Positions 9,941 through 22,135 of a DNA stretch of 64,000 bases are shown here, in pieces. The notes under the pieces are model-generated. The model worked only from the letters and a program-made list of their open reading frames with translations. It was not told where the DNA came from and did no database searches. Source of the DNA: Persicaria tinctoria (Eukaryota > Streptophyta > Magnoliopsida > Caryophyllales > Polygonaceae). A program made the position numbers and the translations under genes. Each line of letters opens with the position of its first letter. The first letter of the stretch is position 1. The stretch is taken from the NCBI GenBank assembly GCA_037127255.1, contig JBANSL010000005.1, forward strand, positions 82,775,160 to 82,839,159, read 5' to 3'.

Positions 9941-11762
9941 TGCAATTTGTTATACATAGAATTATAGTGTGGTACATCTCAGGATGCAGCAACATGCATC
10001 ACTAGATATAGTGGGAGAAGATAGCATGGGAAAAAAAAAAAGAAAAACCAAGAAATTTGGACAGCTGCTGCAGTGATCACAATTCACAAGGGTTGAATTC
10101 ATGACAGAAGAGCAAGAAGATATATAGCACACAAAGGAAGGGGAAAAAATTTGTAGCAGTAGAAAAGGAGGAGGTAAAAAAAATGATAGGTGTGGAGGAT
10201 ACTAATAGCATGAAAGAAATACACAAAGAAAAACCCAGAGTATGTCATGAAGCAAAAGAACAATAACAATATAGAAGAGGAAGTGTTGAAGGGTCAGTGG
10301 ATTCCCGCAAGTGAAAATGACCTAGAGCAATCCCGTCTATCCGTTACTACTACATAGTAACACATAAATTGATATACATTTAAGTATATTGACGTACTGC
10401 AGCAATTTATGTTATAATGTAATCCTAAGTTTGTAATATGTTCATGTATAAGGTCTAGGGCGACAAGCTCGAATTGTAAGACTTGTAGAGAGACCTTTTG
10501 TATAAGGTCAAGCAGGTTCCAAGTCATGTCCTAGGGAAAGCAATTACCAATTCATGGGACCCCAAGTCAATCTTAGTTAGGACTCATGGTGCTCAGCTTA
10601 GCCTCTGACGACTTAGCTCTTGTCGGAGGCACTTGTTGTGAAAGCACAAGGGAAAGCTTCTGGTTTTAATGGGTCGTCCCAATTGCGATTCCTCGAGTTA
10701 AAATTGGAGAATTGCGATACTGCATCATATAAGCATCGTTACCATAGATGCCCTACCTCTTACTCCTCCTATATATAAGCTCATAATATTCACTCTTGTA
10801 AGGGTGAGGGAGAATGATTACACAAAAACCCTAGGCTGAGAAGAAACTCGAAGGCTCCTCTATTCTTCAATGGAGGCTCGATTCTTAGTCCTTCGAACTT
10901 CATTTGAAAAGCTGTCAAGGGAGGCTCCAACCCTTCAAACTTCTCTGAACCTTTCTCTCTTGTATTCTTTTGCCTTGTTTGCTCAGGCCTTGATGTTTAT
11001 CGTCCCAAAATCCGAGCTTGTTACCAAACCTTTGTATCATTTATTCACGCTAGTAGATTTTTCGGGATCGGATCTCTCCTCATGAGACCTTGTAGAGTAG
11101 GAAAACCGAACTGCATGCACTAACAACTCCCGTCCCGTGTTCCCTTTCTTCTTCCTTTTAAATCGATCCGAACTATTGCGAGTTGTTTTCGGTTTTACAA
11201 TTTGTATGTGAAAGTGCAAGTAAAATGAGATTGTTACTGCACCGGCCAATACGTTAATATGTAAAATTGTATCAATCAATATGTGAAAATGCACCAAAAA
11301 CACACCATCTTATATGTGAAAGTTAATTGTCTTCACTGACTCATCTTGTTTCAGTGGAGCACTCTCTCTCTCTCTCTCTCAATTTACATTTAGATTTTTT
11401 TTTATTAAATAAGAATTCGAGATGAGACATATATATGAATCTCGATATGACCGACAAGTCGACAGACGGACGAACGTCAAAACACATACCACCGAAACTG
11501 AAAAGGTATAATTCAACGAGCGGAAATGCACTCTATATATCGTTGTTCTTATATATCTTTATATATGCTTGTTCGTGAAATGCTTTAATTTGCTGTTCTT
11601 CTGAACTGTTGTTGCACAATGGACTTCATATATCACCGTTATTATTATTTATATACTTCGCATTAACGAACACGGACTTTATCATCATGCATTGGTAAAA
11701 AAAAAACTCTTTATTTATAGGTACTAACTATATTTATATATGACATGCGTACATATATCTAA
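9941..11762. other. Gene-free spacer with an LTR-like segment
   Basis: No host gene recognised. About 10540-11090 resembles an LTR in plus orientation, with CCTATATATAAGC at 10768-10780 as the TATA signal and TTGTATCATTTATTC near 11032 as a 3'-end signal. Its borders and target duplication were not found. A (CT)n microsatellite lies near 11362-11380. Confidence 0.35.
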
Positions 11763-11822
11763 TGCAACAGGGATTCACTCCTAGTACGTTAGGTGAAATG
11801 AGTGAAAATATAGTTTGTTGCA
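11763..11822 (-). promoter_or_regulatory. 3'UTR inverted repeat of GRP3
   Basis: Outer arms TTGTTGCA and TGCAACAg (one change), inner arms TTCACTC and GAGTGAA (7 bp). Same position relative to the stop codon as in GRP2, slightly degraded. Confidence 0.5.
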
Positions 11823-11902
11823 ATTTATTAACTAACAACCTTATATATATATATTATTATAATATATTGGCTTCAAAACTAGATAGGTAGCACGTAATAG
11901 AC

Positions 11903-12688
11903 TTATGCGCGTACACCTCTTCCACCACCATATCCACTTCCATATCCTGAGCCATATCCATAACCACTTCCTGAACCAGACCCCCCGCCGCCGCCGCCAC
12001 CTCCTCCGGATCCATATCTACCACTTCCGTATCCTGATCCAGAACCGTAACCACTTCCGTAGCCTGATCCATACCCACCTTGTCCACCTCCACCACCACC
12101 TCCTCCGGCTCCTCCAGAACCCCGACCACTGCCGTAGCCATATCCTGATCCATAACCACTTCCATATCCAGAGCCATATCGCCCACCTCCACCGCCTCCA
12201 CCACCACCTCCTCCGCCTCCTCCTCCACCACCACTTCCGTATCCACGTCCACTTCCATATCCAGACCCGTAACCATATCCACTTCCACCTCCTGCCCCGT
12301 AACCATATCCAGACCCGTAACCATGTCCACCACCACCCCCTCCTCCTCCACCACCGCCCCCTCCACCACCACCTAGACCACTTCCACTTCCACCTCCATG
12401 CCCATACCCGGATCCATAACCTGATCCATACCCTCCATGCCCACCACCACCTCCTCCACCTCCACCTCCGCCACCTCCACCTCCACTACCATACCCCGTT
12501 CTGCCACCATATCCTACTCCACCTCCTGACCCATACCCCGAACCGTGGCCACCTCCACCTCCACCACCCCCTCCTCCACCACCGCTACCATAATCATCGA
12601 AACTTAATGGCAATCTAGCCGCAACGCAGAGCTCCAAAAGGAGCAATGCCGACAATGCAAGCCCTATAATCTTAGGGTGTTTTGCCAT
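11903..12688 (-). CDS. GRP3: secreted glycine-rich protein, 261 aa
   Basis: The frame opens 11 codons upstream, but the start at 12688 is chosen because it gives the MAKHPKIIG signal peptide shared by the family. Signal peptide residues 1-24, then RLPLSFDDYGSGG. The mature chain has Gly runs up to 17 residues alternating with YGSGYG modules, plus a GYGYGAGGGSGYGYG variant. It is closest to GRP2 in the FD(G/D)YG junction, the promoter and the 3' end. The C-terminus is RGVRA instead of RGGSP. Probable extracellular structural protein, from composition. Confidence 0.92.
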   Translation of the reverse strand: MAKHPKIIGLALSALLLLELCVAARLPLSFDDYGSGGGGGGGGGGGGHGSGYGSGGGVGYGGRTGYGSGGGGGGGGGGGGGGGHGGYGSGYGSGYGHGGGSGSGLGGGGGGGGGGGGGGGGHGYGSGYGYGAGGGSGYGYGSGYGSGRGYGSGGGGGGGGGGGGGGGGGRYGSGYGSGYGSGYGYGSGRGSGGAGGGGGGGGQGGYGSGYGSGYGSGSGYGSGRYGSGGGGGGGGGSGSGSGYGYGSGYGSGYGGGRGVRA

Positions 12689-12771
12689 TTTCTGTTTTGT
12701 TAGTAAGGAACCAAAAAGCAATGTAGGGATAGATAAGTTGTGATGTATGTGGAGAACGTCGAGACGACCTC

Positions 12772-12779
12772 TTTATATA
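12772..12779 (-). promoter_or_regulatory. TATA box of GRP3
   Basis: CTATATAAAG on the minus strand, ~84 nt upstream of the ATG, followed by the leader ACATCACAACTTAT. Confidence 0.75.
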
Positions 12780-12869
12780 GGAGAGTACCTGTGGATCGAT
12801 CGATCGATCAAGTTTCTCTTCTTTTGAATATGCATGCAATTTTGTATGATAATAAACTATATATATACG

Positions 12870-12902
12870 AGTACTTTTTAACACTTCAAAACCATGGTGC
12901 CC
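12870..12902 (-). promoter_or_regulatory. Conserved GRP upstream box, copy 3
   Basis: Minus strand: GGGCACCATGG, TTTTGAAGTG, TTAAAAAGTACTCG. About 90 bp upstream of the TATA box; nearest to the orphan copy at 44223. Confidence 0.55.
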
Positions 12903-15710
12903 TACCTAATAGGAATCAAATTAATTACATGGATTTGGAGTGTAATTGTCAATTCCATTCAGCATATACGCACATAGATTGAAATATTTCACCGTGAGCT
13001 ATTAATCTTTGATGGATCTGTTGAACATTTTGTGTAACAACTCTATGAAGTTGTGTAACAACTACATGACTACCTACTAATTGAAAAAAATGGACTGGTA
13101 TTCAATTTAATCTCAAGATAAAGGGGTATATAATGTATATTAATTTTTATAGTGACTGGTGTCTATATATGGTCAATATCGTTGACCCTAACAAAGCAAA
13201 TCTGATTATAGTACCTAGTAAGTCTTGCAATTACATATGGTAAGAGCATATCCATGACTCATATGATATCGAAAAACGGGTTTTCTATCCTATGTCATTA
13301 GGGCATATGATAAGAACCTAAATTAGAAAAGATTCCATACTAAAAAAATAAGCGATCTTAGGAATCTAATTAAAAAAAGGTAAACTAATTAAAATTTAAA
13401 AAATATTTTCAAATTAGTGCTATTATCAGGGTATAAGATAGAAAAATCGATAGAAAAAAAAGAGATTTTTGTAACTCTACGGGCTTCAGACAAGATTGAG
13501 AAAGGGATATTGTCAAAATAAGTTAACCTAAATTACACACATTCCTTTTCATTTTTTTCAAACAATTGCACAAAGTCATTTCCAACAAAAATCGATCCCC
13601 AACCGATCCTCCATGGAACGTCATCCTCCATTTCACGCTACCAAGAACATCTCGTGTGCTTTCAATGAGCAACCAAGAGTAGCAATATTTTGGAGTTTTG
13701 AGGTCCATTTGAGAGAGAGTTCTATAGATATATCAACTTTAAGGTAAGAAATTTCATTATAATTTGTTTTTGATAAGCTTTTGAAGACGAAATTGTGTGT
13801 TTTAGGGTTTGAAATTGGAATTAAAATTGATGAAATTGATTGTTTTTTTGTGTCTTTTGTTTGATTGTCCTTGAGTTGAGTATTGTTTGCGTTGAATTAT
13901 GAGTAAAAATTGGAACGAAAAAGAAAGAAATTGGTTGTTTTGTTTGCAATTTGGGTGCGATTTCTGATGTCGTTTCTGGTATAAATCTCGTGAATTGCTG
14001 TCTGCGTCGAGTAGGCTCAATTGCTGTCACCGAGCTGATGATGGAAGCTCAATTGCTATCACCGAGCTGATGATGGAGGCTCGACTTCTTTCACCGATCG
14101 AGGCTTTGATGAAGGCTCGTCTAAACCTGCCGAGCTCCATCATGTACCTCGTTTCTACCTGCCGAGCTTCTTATTTCGACGGTTTTTTCGATCGAAGACC
14201 AAAAGTCGACATTCGACAATCATGTAAAGCGAGCGATATACCAATTCGTGCGTCGATTAATAGATATTTTGATTAATTTCATCGATTTTAGGCCGTTTTC
14301 GATCAAAACAATTCGTTCGAGAGATTTTGGTTTCGATACGAGAAAAGAGAGTTTTGAGCCTTTTTGCAATGTGTTCGGAAAAAATGAAAAGGACATGCAT
14401 GCAATTTACTTGATATTATCTTGTCAATAGTCATTCGGACATCTTGCCTCTAGCCTCACTCTAGAAGATTGAGATATTTAGAGAAAAATCCTAAAGTTTT
14501 TGGGTTATTGTGTTTTCTAATTAAAACTTGAGGCTGTATATTTTGACAAGATGATCAAATGACTATTGACAAGATATTTTCATCAAATTACTTACAACTA
14601 AGTCTTTTTGCACTTTGAAAAATAATATATATATTTTTTCTCTTTCTTGGCAGCCTCCTTCCTCGCCGGCTCGCCCCCTTTGATATGTTAATTAATGTTA
14701 CATACATTCCTTGATTCATAACCGAAGCTTTTGATATGTTACATTCCTTGATTCACCATTAAGCTCTTGTCACTCCATGACCCCCCTCTTGCTCTATCTG
14801 ATCCTGGCTCTGTGCTTCCACTGTAGCAATTGGGTGGGGGGGGGGGGGGGGTGCATTCTTGGTCGCGAAGAATGTTGGGATGGAGATTGGAGAGGGAGAG
14901 GATTTTGGTAGGTATAGAGATTGATGGGGAATGCAGAATTAACAACAGAATTAGGATTTAGATTGATGGTGGGAGCGCTAATGGATGAGGATTCAAAGAG
15001 CAGAGGTTGTTTAATTTGGATGTGAGGGTTTTGACATCCATGGTCGTTATTAAGAACCCTGAAAACATCTAAAATCACAACCCACCATAAATCAATAACG
15101 AATTGTTGAATTTTGTTAGGATTTTATTTATTTTAATTGTTGAAGGATAAGTCAAGTCTTGTTCGGGACGATAGGTCGGGTGTAAGTCGGGTCAAGTTTG
15201 TCTTTGTTCGTGTCCATTTGGAAATCTGGATTCAGGTAGATTGAGTCGGGTCAGATTTTGCCAGCTGTAACCATCGTAGATGTTTCACAGCATTTGTATC
15301 TTTATACTATTATACAGTTTCTAATTAATTGGTTCAGTTAATTAAAACATTTGATTCAACTGGTTCAGTTCAAACTTATTCAACTAACCTTTAAGGACAA
15401 TTTATATTCCTTTGGAGCAAGGAATTGTACGTCCAAAAAGTACGACGATCAATATATGGCCTTTAATGGCAATATCAATCTTTTGGCCTTAATTATAACA
15501 TTTAATTTAAGCCATTCTTAGCCCCCCTGGCTTAATTGCTTTGTTGTTTGTTGTTCGAGCGAAGTAGTTTACACATATTGAATATTGTTGTGTATAATTA
15601 ATGAGCATTTTTTTAATTTCTATGATGAATTAACACCCTTTGATCTCTTTACACTTAGATTTATTAATTCTAATTGTGAATTATATTATATCTATTTGTA
15701 TAAGTATACA
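12903..15710. other. Gene-free spacer between GRP3 and GRP4
   Basis: To about 13210 the sequence is shared with distal upstream regions of GRP1, GRP2 and the orphan promoter. Beyond that no gene is recognised. Short frames at 13995-14276 (+) and 14794-15078 (-) have no visible domain. A 16-base G run lies at 14836-14851. Confidence 0.45.
14418..14575. mobile_element. 158-bp MITE with long inverted ends
   Basis: The 18 terminal bases ATCTTGTCAATAGTCATT are perfectly inverted at the right end, and the match extends to ~29 bp with a few mismatches. Non-coding interior. Target duplication too short to be sure (ATT/ATT-like). Confidence 0.65.
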
Positions 15711-15835
15711 GGCCAACAAATATGACATACGTGTGGATACAAATATTAGTGAACATAGACGACATAGCTTGTTGCAACTTATTAAGAGATACACTTTATT
15801 GATCTTATTATTATTAACTTGAGAACTAGCTAGAC

Positions 15836-16396
15836 TTAAGGGCTTCCACCTCTTCCACCACCATACCCACTTCCGTATCCTGACCCATATCCGTAACCAC
15901 TTCCTGAACCAGAGTACCCCCCACCGCCGCCACCGCCACCACCACCTCCTCCAGCGCCATATCTACCGCTTCCATATCCTGATCCAGAGCCGTAACCACT
16001 TCCGTAGCCAGAACCATAACCACCTTGTCCACCTCCACCGCCACCTCCCCCTCCGCCACCACCCCTTCCGAATCCATCAGCACCACGACCACTTCCATAT
16101 CCGGACCCCGACCCATATCCACTACCATAGCCTGACCCACCTCGACCACCTCCGCCACCTCCACCGGATCCTCCACCACCACCCATACCTCCACCTACAC
16201 CACTTCCACCTCCTTTCCCGTAACCGTAACCGGACCCATAGCCAGAGCCATACCCTCCACGTCCACCACCACCACCTCCTCCTCCACCTTCACCGCCCCC
16301 ACCTCCGTAACTTAATGGCAGTCTGGCTGCAACGCAAAGCTCCAGGAGGAGCAATGCGGACATTGCAAAACCTATGATCTTAAGGTGTTTGGCCAT
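15836..16396 (-). CDS. GRP4: secreted glycine-rich protein, 186 aa
   Basis: Signal peptide 1-24 begins MAKHLKIIGFAMS (Leu at residue 5 only here and in GRP5), then RLPLSYGGGGGEGG. The mature chain has Gly runs of 9-13 residues, a GMGGGGGSGGGGG block and YGSGYGSG modules; it ends RGGSP. Residues 1 to about 116 are identical to GRP5, and the DNA from about 16049 to 16411 matches 39585-39947 without a difference; the remainder differs. This is the shortest intact copy. Only a short part of the 3' inverted repeat remains (TTGTTGCA at 15769-15776, CAACAA at 15714-15719). Confidence 0.92.
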   Translation of the reverse strand: MAKHLKIIGFAMSALLLLELCVAARLPLSYGGGGGEGGGGGGGGGRGGYGSGYGSGYGYGKGGGSGVGGGMGGGGGSGGGGGGGRGGSGYGSGYGSGSGYGSGRGADGFGRGGGGGGGGGGGGQGGYGSGYGSGYGSGSGYGSGRYGAGGGGGGGGGGGGYSGSGSGYGYGSGYGSGYGGGRGGSP

Positions 16397-16454
16397 TTGT
16401 AGTCAAACAGAGTTGTTAAGTTGTGATGTATATTGATTCGATATGAATTAGGCC

Positions 16455-16462
16455 TTTATATA
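16455..16462 (-). promoter_or_regulatory. TATA box of GRP4
   Basis: CCCTATATAAAGG on the minus strand, ~60 nt upstream of the ATG. Leader ATACATCACAACTTAAC follows. Confidence 0.75.
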
Positions 16463-16522
16463 GGGATGTATCCGTGGATCGATCAAAGGTTTTCTTCTTT
16501 TGAATTGGTTGATTAGTGATTA

Positions 16523-16562
16523 CTATGGGTACTGTTTTTTTCCCTTCAAAAACTTGGTTCCT
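16523..16562 (-). promoter_or_regulatory. Conserved GRP upstream box, copy 4
   Basis: Minus strand: GGAACCAAG, TTTTTGAAGG, AAAAACAGTACCCATAG. About 61 bp upstream of the TATA box, the same spacing as GRP6, GRP7 and GRP8. Confidence 0.58.
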
Positions 16563-17518
16563 TAATACTCCACCCATGGGTTCCTTTTTTTTTTTTTTTT
16601 TTTTGGAGAAAGACTTCGAAATTCAGACGGACAATAAAAGTAATTAGCAAGGAAACCAATTAATTAATGAAGTTTTTTTAATGTACGTATAACGTATATA
16701 TATATATATGTATATTGTATAATGTATATGCCACCCATTAAATAATTTAAAAATGGAAAGATTATCCTTAAAAAAAAGTTTATTTTCCCTAATTTCAAAA
16801 TATTAGTCTATACAATAAAATCATTAAAACTAGAGTATTAAATTTTTTGTTAATAATAAAATAAATTACCCCTTTAAAATATGATTTTTAAAATAAAATT
16901 TTATAAATATATAAAATAGATGTTAGTAATATAAATATAATTTTTATTTTTATTTATAAATAAGATAAATTTTAAAATATTTTTGTAATATATGGAGGGG
17001 TATTTGTGGAGTAGGGGATCCTTGTTGGTATTTCTTGACCATTGGATAACTCTTGTGACTGCTTGATTTTGAAAAACAACTCAGCTGCAAATATACATTA
17101 CTTTTAAAAAAATTCCAATTCTACCTAAAAGTATTATAAAAGTACCTAAAAAAATTATAAAAATGTCCAAAAAGCAATAAATAGATTTTTGTTGAAAAAG
17201 AAAAGTAACATATATATATATATTTAGTTTAATTTAGTAATATCAAATGATATTAAATTAATTTTAAATTGATAAAAAAAAATAAAAAAGGAAAAATGAA
17301 TACTTTAATAGAGGAGACCAAGCGAAAAATATCACGGCTGTCGTTGTTTAGATATTCGACCAATATTTGATTGTATAATTCAATATAAAAAGTGGCAAAA
17401 AAAACTTCATCAAGTACGTAGATATCAAGAGAATTAGAGCGTGGCTTGTTTGGAAAAACCCATCCAATCTCAGAGAGAGGAGCTGAACTTTTGCTATTAC
17501 CTCTAGCCCCCTATATAA
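16563..17518. other. AT-rich GRP4 upstream spacer
   Basis: No gene. Includes a poly-T run (about 16586-16604) and (TA)n tracts. The phrase TTTCTTGACCATTGGATAACT near 17030-17050 is shared with the GRP5 upstream region at 40685-40710, so the GRP4/GRP5 duplication originally reached at least this far. Confidence 0.5.
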
Positions 17519-18557
17519 GGTAGCAAGTATGCCTTCGATATTCGACTACTCAACATGACAGGGAGTGAGATGATTTTGGGAGCTGATTGGCTTGCTAAAT
17601 TCAACCCTATGTTGTTCGATTTTCTTGCAGTACAGATATCATTCCTCGGGAATGGTAGGAAAGTGGTGATTAATGGCATTCGGGATGATCTTGAGCCACC
17701 TGAAGCCATTATTCGTATGCTTTCAGGGAAAATGTTGAGCAAGTTGATCAGTTCTGAGCCTCAAGTGTGGGTTACAGAAGTTTCCCAAGCTTGCAAGGTA
17801 TTCTCCACCACTGCAGTGTGTCACTTTAGCATTGGGCGTGTGTTGAGTAAATTTCCTGATGTGTTTGCTGAACCTAAGAGTCTCCCTCCAATTAGGGGCC
17901 ATGAGCATTCAATCACCTTGCAAGAAGGTACACCACCTCTTGCCAGTAGGCCATACAGATATGCTCACTTTCAAAAACCCGAAATAGAAAAACAAATTGC
18001 TGAAATATTGAAGACAGGTGTTGTTAAACCAAGCCACAGTCCTTTTGTTTCACCTGTTTTGTTGGTCAAGAAAAAAGATGAAAGTTGGAGGATGTGTATT
18101 GATTACAGGAAACTCAATGGGGCAATTGTGAAGGATAAGTTTCCCATTCCTCACATTGAAGATCTCTTGGATGAACTAAGAGGTGCTTCAGTTTTCTCCA
18201 AACTGGATATGAGATCATGCTACCATCAGGTGAGGATGGTGCAAGGTGATATAGAGAAAACAACTTTCAAGACTCATCATGACCATTATGAATTCTTGGT
18301 AATGCCCTTTGGTTTGACAAATGCCACAACAATCTTTCAAAGCTTAATGAACTCAGTTTTCAATGAGTTTTTGAGGAAATTTGTTCTGGTTTTTTTCGAT
18401 GATATTTTGGTGTATAATAGCTTTGTAGAGCAGCATGTACAACACCTGGAAACTGTACTGAATACCTTGAGACAACACAAGTTGTTTGCAAAGAAATCAA
18501 AGTGTGATTTTGGCCAATCTCAAGTGGAATACTTGGGGCACATTATCTCTGGGGAAG

Positions 18558-19386
18558 TGATGCCATCAAGATTGGCTCTTTATGGGTCAAGACGGTTCGA
18601 GGACCCGATCATCCTGAGAAAGAAGAAGGTGCCACCCTGGAGTGGAGTTGAGCTCGGACTATGGATCGTGGGGCCATTCTACCGATCGTGGGGCCATTCT
18701 ACCGGCCTTGGTATTTTTAAGATATTTATTTCCTTTCTTCTGAGAATAAAAGTGAGGAATAATTCTTTACTTTCTTATTTATCTTATTTATCTATTTTTA
18801 GTTATTTTTCTTAGATAGATAAAAGTAGAAACATTTATCTATCTTTTTATTTATTTATTTTTTAGATAAAAGAGAGGCCTAGGGTTTCTTTGCAAGGAGC
18901 CACTCTCTCCATCAAACTCTATTTAAGATTGTATTTTTCTTCATTTATTTTCACGTTGAATTGAATAGAAGAGCGCTTGACTAAGCGTTCTCTTCTTTGT
19001 TCAACCCTAATTACGCCTATCTTTCTTACGCTCTAATTCACTCTTTCTTCCACACTCGTTCATACTCTTCGAAAGAAATTAATCCGAATGGCACTTTGTG
19101 AGTCTAGCCGCCGTTTTTGACCGACTAGTGTCATAGGCGTTGATCGTCTTTGCCGATAAAAAATATTACCTAATTTGGGAATTCACTTGCATGAAGTCTA
19201 CATAGCCGCCATTGTTGACCATGGATTAACATATAGTTAATTAAGTGGCCATTCCAGCCAAAACGAGAGGGCTGATTCAAGAGGGTAATCGAGATTCCAT
19301 CAATACCGCGCACAAACGAGTCAAGACCCATCTTAAGACGACGCAAGATCCGAACTATTCGAGTCGTTGGTGATTACAACGTATGA
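18558..19386 (+). mobile_element. Solo LTR (family A) inside the gypsy remnant
   Basis: 829 bp starting TGATGCCATCAAG, bounded by GGAAG at 18553-18557 and 19387-19391, which interrupts the RT coding sequence. It ends ACGTATGA. The related copy at 49336-50475 ends ACGTATCA, so the usual CA terminus has probably mutated here. A TCTATTTAAGATTG TATA-like signal is internal. No coding capacity. Confidence 0.78.
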
Positions 19387-20721
19387 GGAAGGAGTAGCAA
19401 CTAGTCCCAAAAGATTGAAGCCATTGTGGAGTGGCCAGTGCCAACATCCTTAAAGTCCTTGAGAGGGTTTTTGGGATTATCAGGGTACTACATGCGTTTT
19501 ATTAAAGGTTATGGAGCTATAGCAAAATCCCTCAATGATCTTCTAAAAAAGATGCATTTGTGTGATCTGAGATTGCAAGTAAAGCCTTCTTCCTGTTGAA
19601 GACTTTTTTTGACAAGACCTCCAGTATTAAGAATGCTAGATTTCTCAAAGCAATTTGTAGTGGAGACGGATGCTTGTGATAATGGTATTGGTGATTTGCT
19701 CTTACAAGAGGATAGACCTTTAGCATTCTTGAGTCAAGCTCTCCATGGTAAATCATTACTGTTGTCTACGTATGAAAAGGAGTTGCTTGCTATCTTACTG
19801 AATATGGAGAAATGGAGGCATTATCTTGAGCCTCAATTGTTTGTCATTAGAACTGATCACCAACCATTGAAGCATCTTCTGGATCAGAAACTAACAACTC
19901 ACTTACAGAGAAAGGCTATGAGGAGATTACTGGGATTGAGCTATTGTATTGCATATAAAAAAGGGGTCAGAAAACAAGGTTGCAGACGCTCTCTCTAGGC
20001 GTGAAGAAGGGATAACAAGCCAATGTTTTGTTGTATCAGTGGTCCAACCTGCCTGAAATACTGAGGTTATTGACAGCTACGTGGAGGACCACCAAGTACA
20101 GCAGTTGATGGTGGATGCAGTTACTGATGCTAGTGGGAAATAAAGTGTAAGCAAGGGTATTTTAAAGGTGGACCACAAGGTGTATATTGGTGCATCCACT
20201 GATTTGAAGCTCAAATTGCTAAAAGCTTTACATGATGAGCCAATTGGGGGGGGGGGGGCATTCTGGAGTGCAAGGCACATATCAAAGCCTCAAGAGTCTT
20301 TTTTTTTGGCCGGGCCTCAAGAAGGATGTCATGGATTATGTGTTATCTTGTGAGATTTATCAGAAGAGCAATTCTGAGAGTGTGGCATCTCCTGGTCTCT
20401 TTCAGGCTTCAACCATTGACTATCCCCAATATCCCATCGTCTCATATCTCCATGGACTTCATTGAGGCTTTACCTAGGAGCCAAGGGAGAGATTATATTT
20501 TAGTTGTGGTGGATAGATTAACCAAGTATGCGCATTTTGTGGGGCTATGTCATCCATTTTCTCCAGCAAAAATAGCTTCTGTTTTCATGGGGAATATCTA
20601 TAAACTCCATGGTCTGCCCGAGAGCATTGTTACAAATAGGGACAAGATTTTCTTGAGCTCTTTTTGGCAGCATCTATTCAAAGGCTTGGACACTGCTTTG
20701 CATATGAGCACTGTCTATCAC

Positions 20722-22135
20722 TGACAAGAGGAAAACATGTCGTTGTTCTTGCCAAAGAATACTCAAACTCACAACTAGTATAGTGTGTAAGCAAGAGATC
20801 GATCCACAGAGAAATCTATTCAATTCGAGTGTCAATTTTAATCGCTAGTAAGAATATGGGCGGTTTTTGATGTGAAAAAGATCCGCCTTTTATCAAAGTG
20901 GAAGCAAGCAAACAAAGTAAATTGATTGTAGAATGCAGTGGAGAGAAATAGGTTCACCTACAATTTATCACTTCGATTGATGAATTCGATCCTTGTTTCA
21001 GCCTCTAGTTCTTGTCTTTTCCTATCAATTTCCTTGTCCAGATCTTAGGTAGATTACTAGTTCTACGAGTCCTAGCAACCCTTATCTCTAAATAACCCTA
21101 ACACGGTTAAGATTCAACCCAGAGATAGCATTAAGAGTATGAATTAACCAAGGTACAGATAATATCAAGCTACGAGTCGATATTCAACATGTATTCAACT
21201 TCCTACACATCTAATTAGTCCTACGAGTCCTAAAGGGATATGATTGCCACTTTGGGTTAAGGTTCGCTACGAGGAATCTGCAAAACCCTAGCAATTGAAT
21301 GAATCTACTCTAACTAGTTGATCAGGCCAGAGAGAATAAAACATATTCAAGCAATTAAGCACAAAGAAGTCAAAAAATTGGAGTAGGAATAAGAACTAGA
21401 TTAAGAAACTCACAATTCAACAATCAAATATCCAAACTGTAGGCGAAACCTCGAGAGTTTAGTTGCTCATGCTCAACGACACTCTCAACAATGGAATAAA
21501 GTGCATAAGGTCAATGGAAGAAATAAACTAGAAAACTCTTTTAAACCTTTAGAAAGTCGGCAAAGGAAATAAACTCAAAACCCTAACTAAAGTCCAACTC
21601 TGAACGACGCGTTTCTGCGAGGTCCGCGGGGCAGCCAACCCAAGCCGCGGGGCGGCCGGCGATCAGCGAAATCCTTCGTCAGATCTTCGAGCCGCGGGGC
21701 GGCCTTACTGTTCACAACGATTTTTCCTCTTCGAATTTGGTCTCGATGTCAACATGAAAAGTTGTAGATATCGAAGAGAGCTTTCCAACGCATGGTTATA
21801 ATAGTCAATCGGACCACCGAGGCCTCCAGAAAGTGCGTTACAAGTTCAGCTTGTCTGACAACAATTTCTGCTGACTTGTTCTTCACTTAGGCTCTCAAAA
21901 TTCGACTCCGCTCCCGTGCTCTTCACTTTTCTTCCTCAACTTGAATCTTCATTCATCCAAGAGTCTCCTCATTCCTCGTCGGATCCACATTTACCTGAAA
22001 TTAACCATAAAATTGCATAGATTCCGACTCTTCCAACACAACCGGTAAACATGTAATTGTAACTAAAATATGCACTATTCACAACTAAACTATGCTAAAT
22101 GTAATCTATAATGCAATACTAAACATGCTCTATCA
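20722..22135 (+). mobile_element. Solo LTR inside the integrase region
   Basis: 1,414 bp starting TGACAAG and ending CTATCA, with the 5-bp target duplication ATCAC at 20717-20721 and 22136-22140. It splits the gypsy integrase frame exactly between His and Pro codons. No coding frame inside. The TG...CA ends and 5-bp duplication are diagnostic of an LTR; the lack of internal region makes it a solo LTR. Confidence 0.85.

Noticed and set aside
14794..15078. 94-codon minus-strand frame with a Pro run
   Set aside because: The Pro run is the 16-base G tract and the rest shows no domain. Possibly a captured gene piece, but unsupported.
20722..22135. Intron or host gene inside the gypsy pol region
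   Set aside because: TG...CA ends and the ATCAC duplication explain it as a solo LTR; no coding frame or splice signals are needed.
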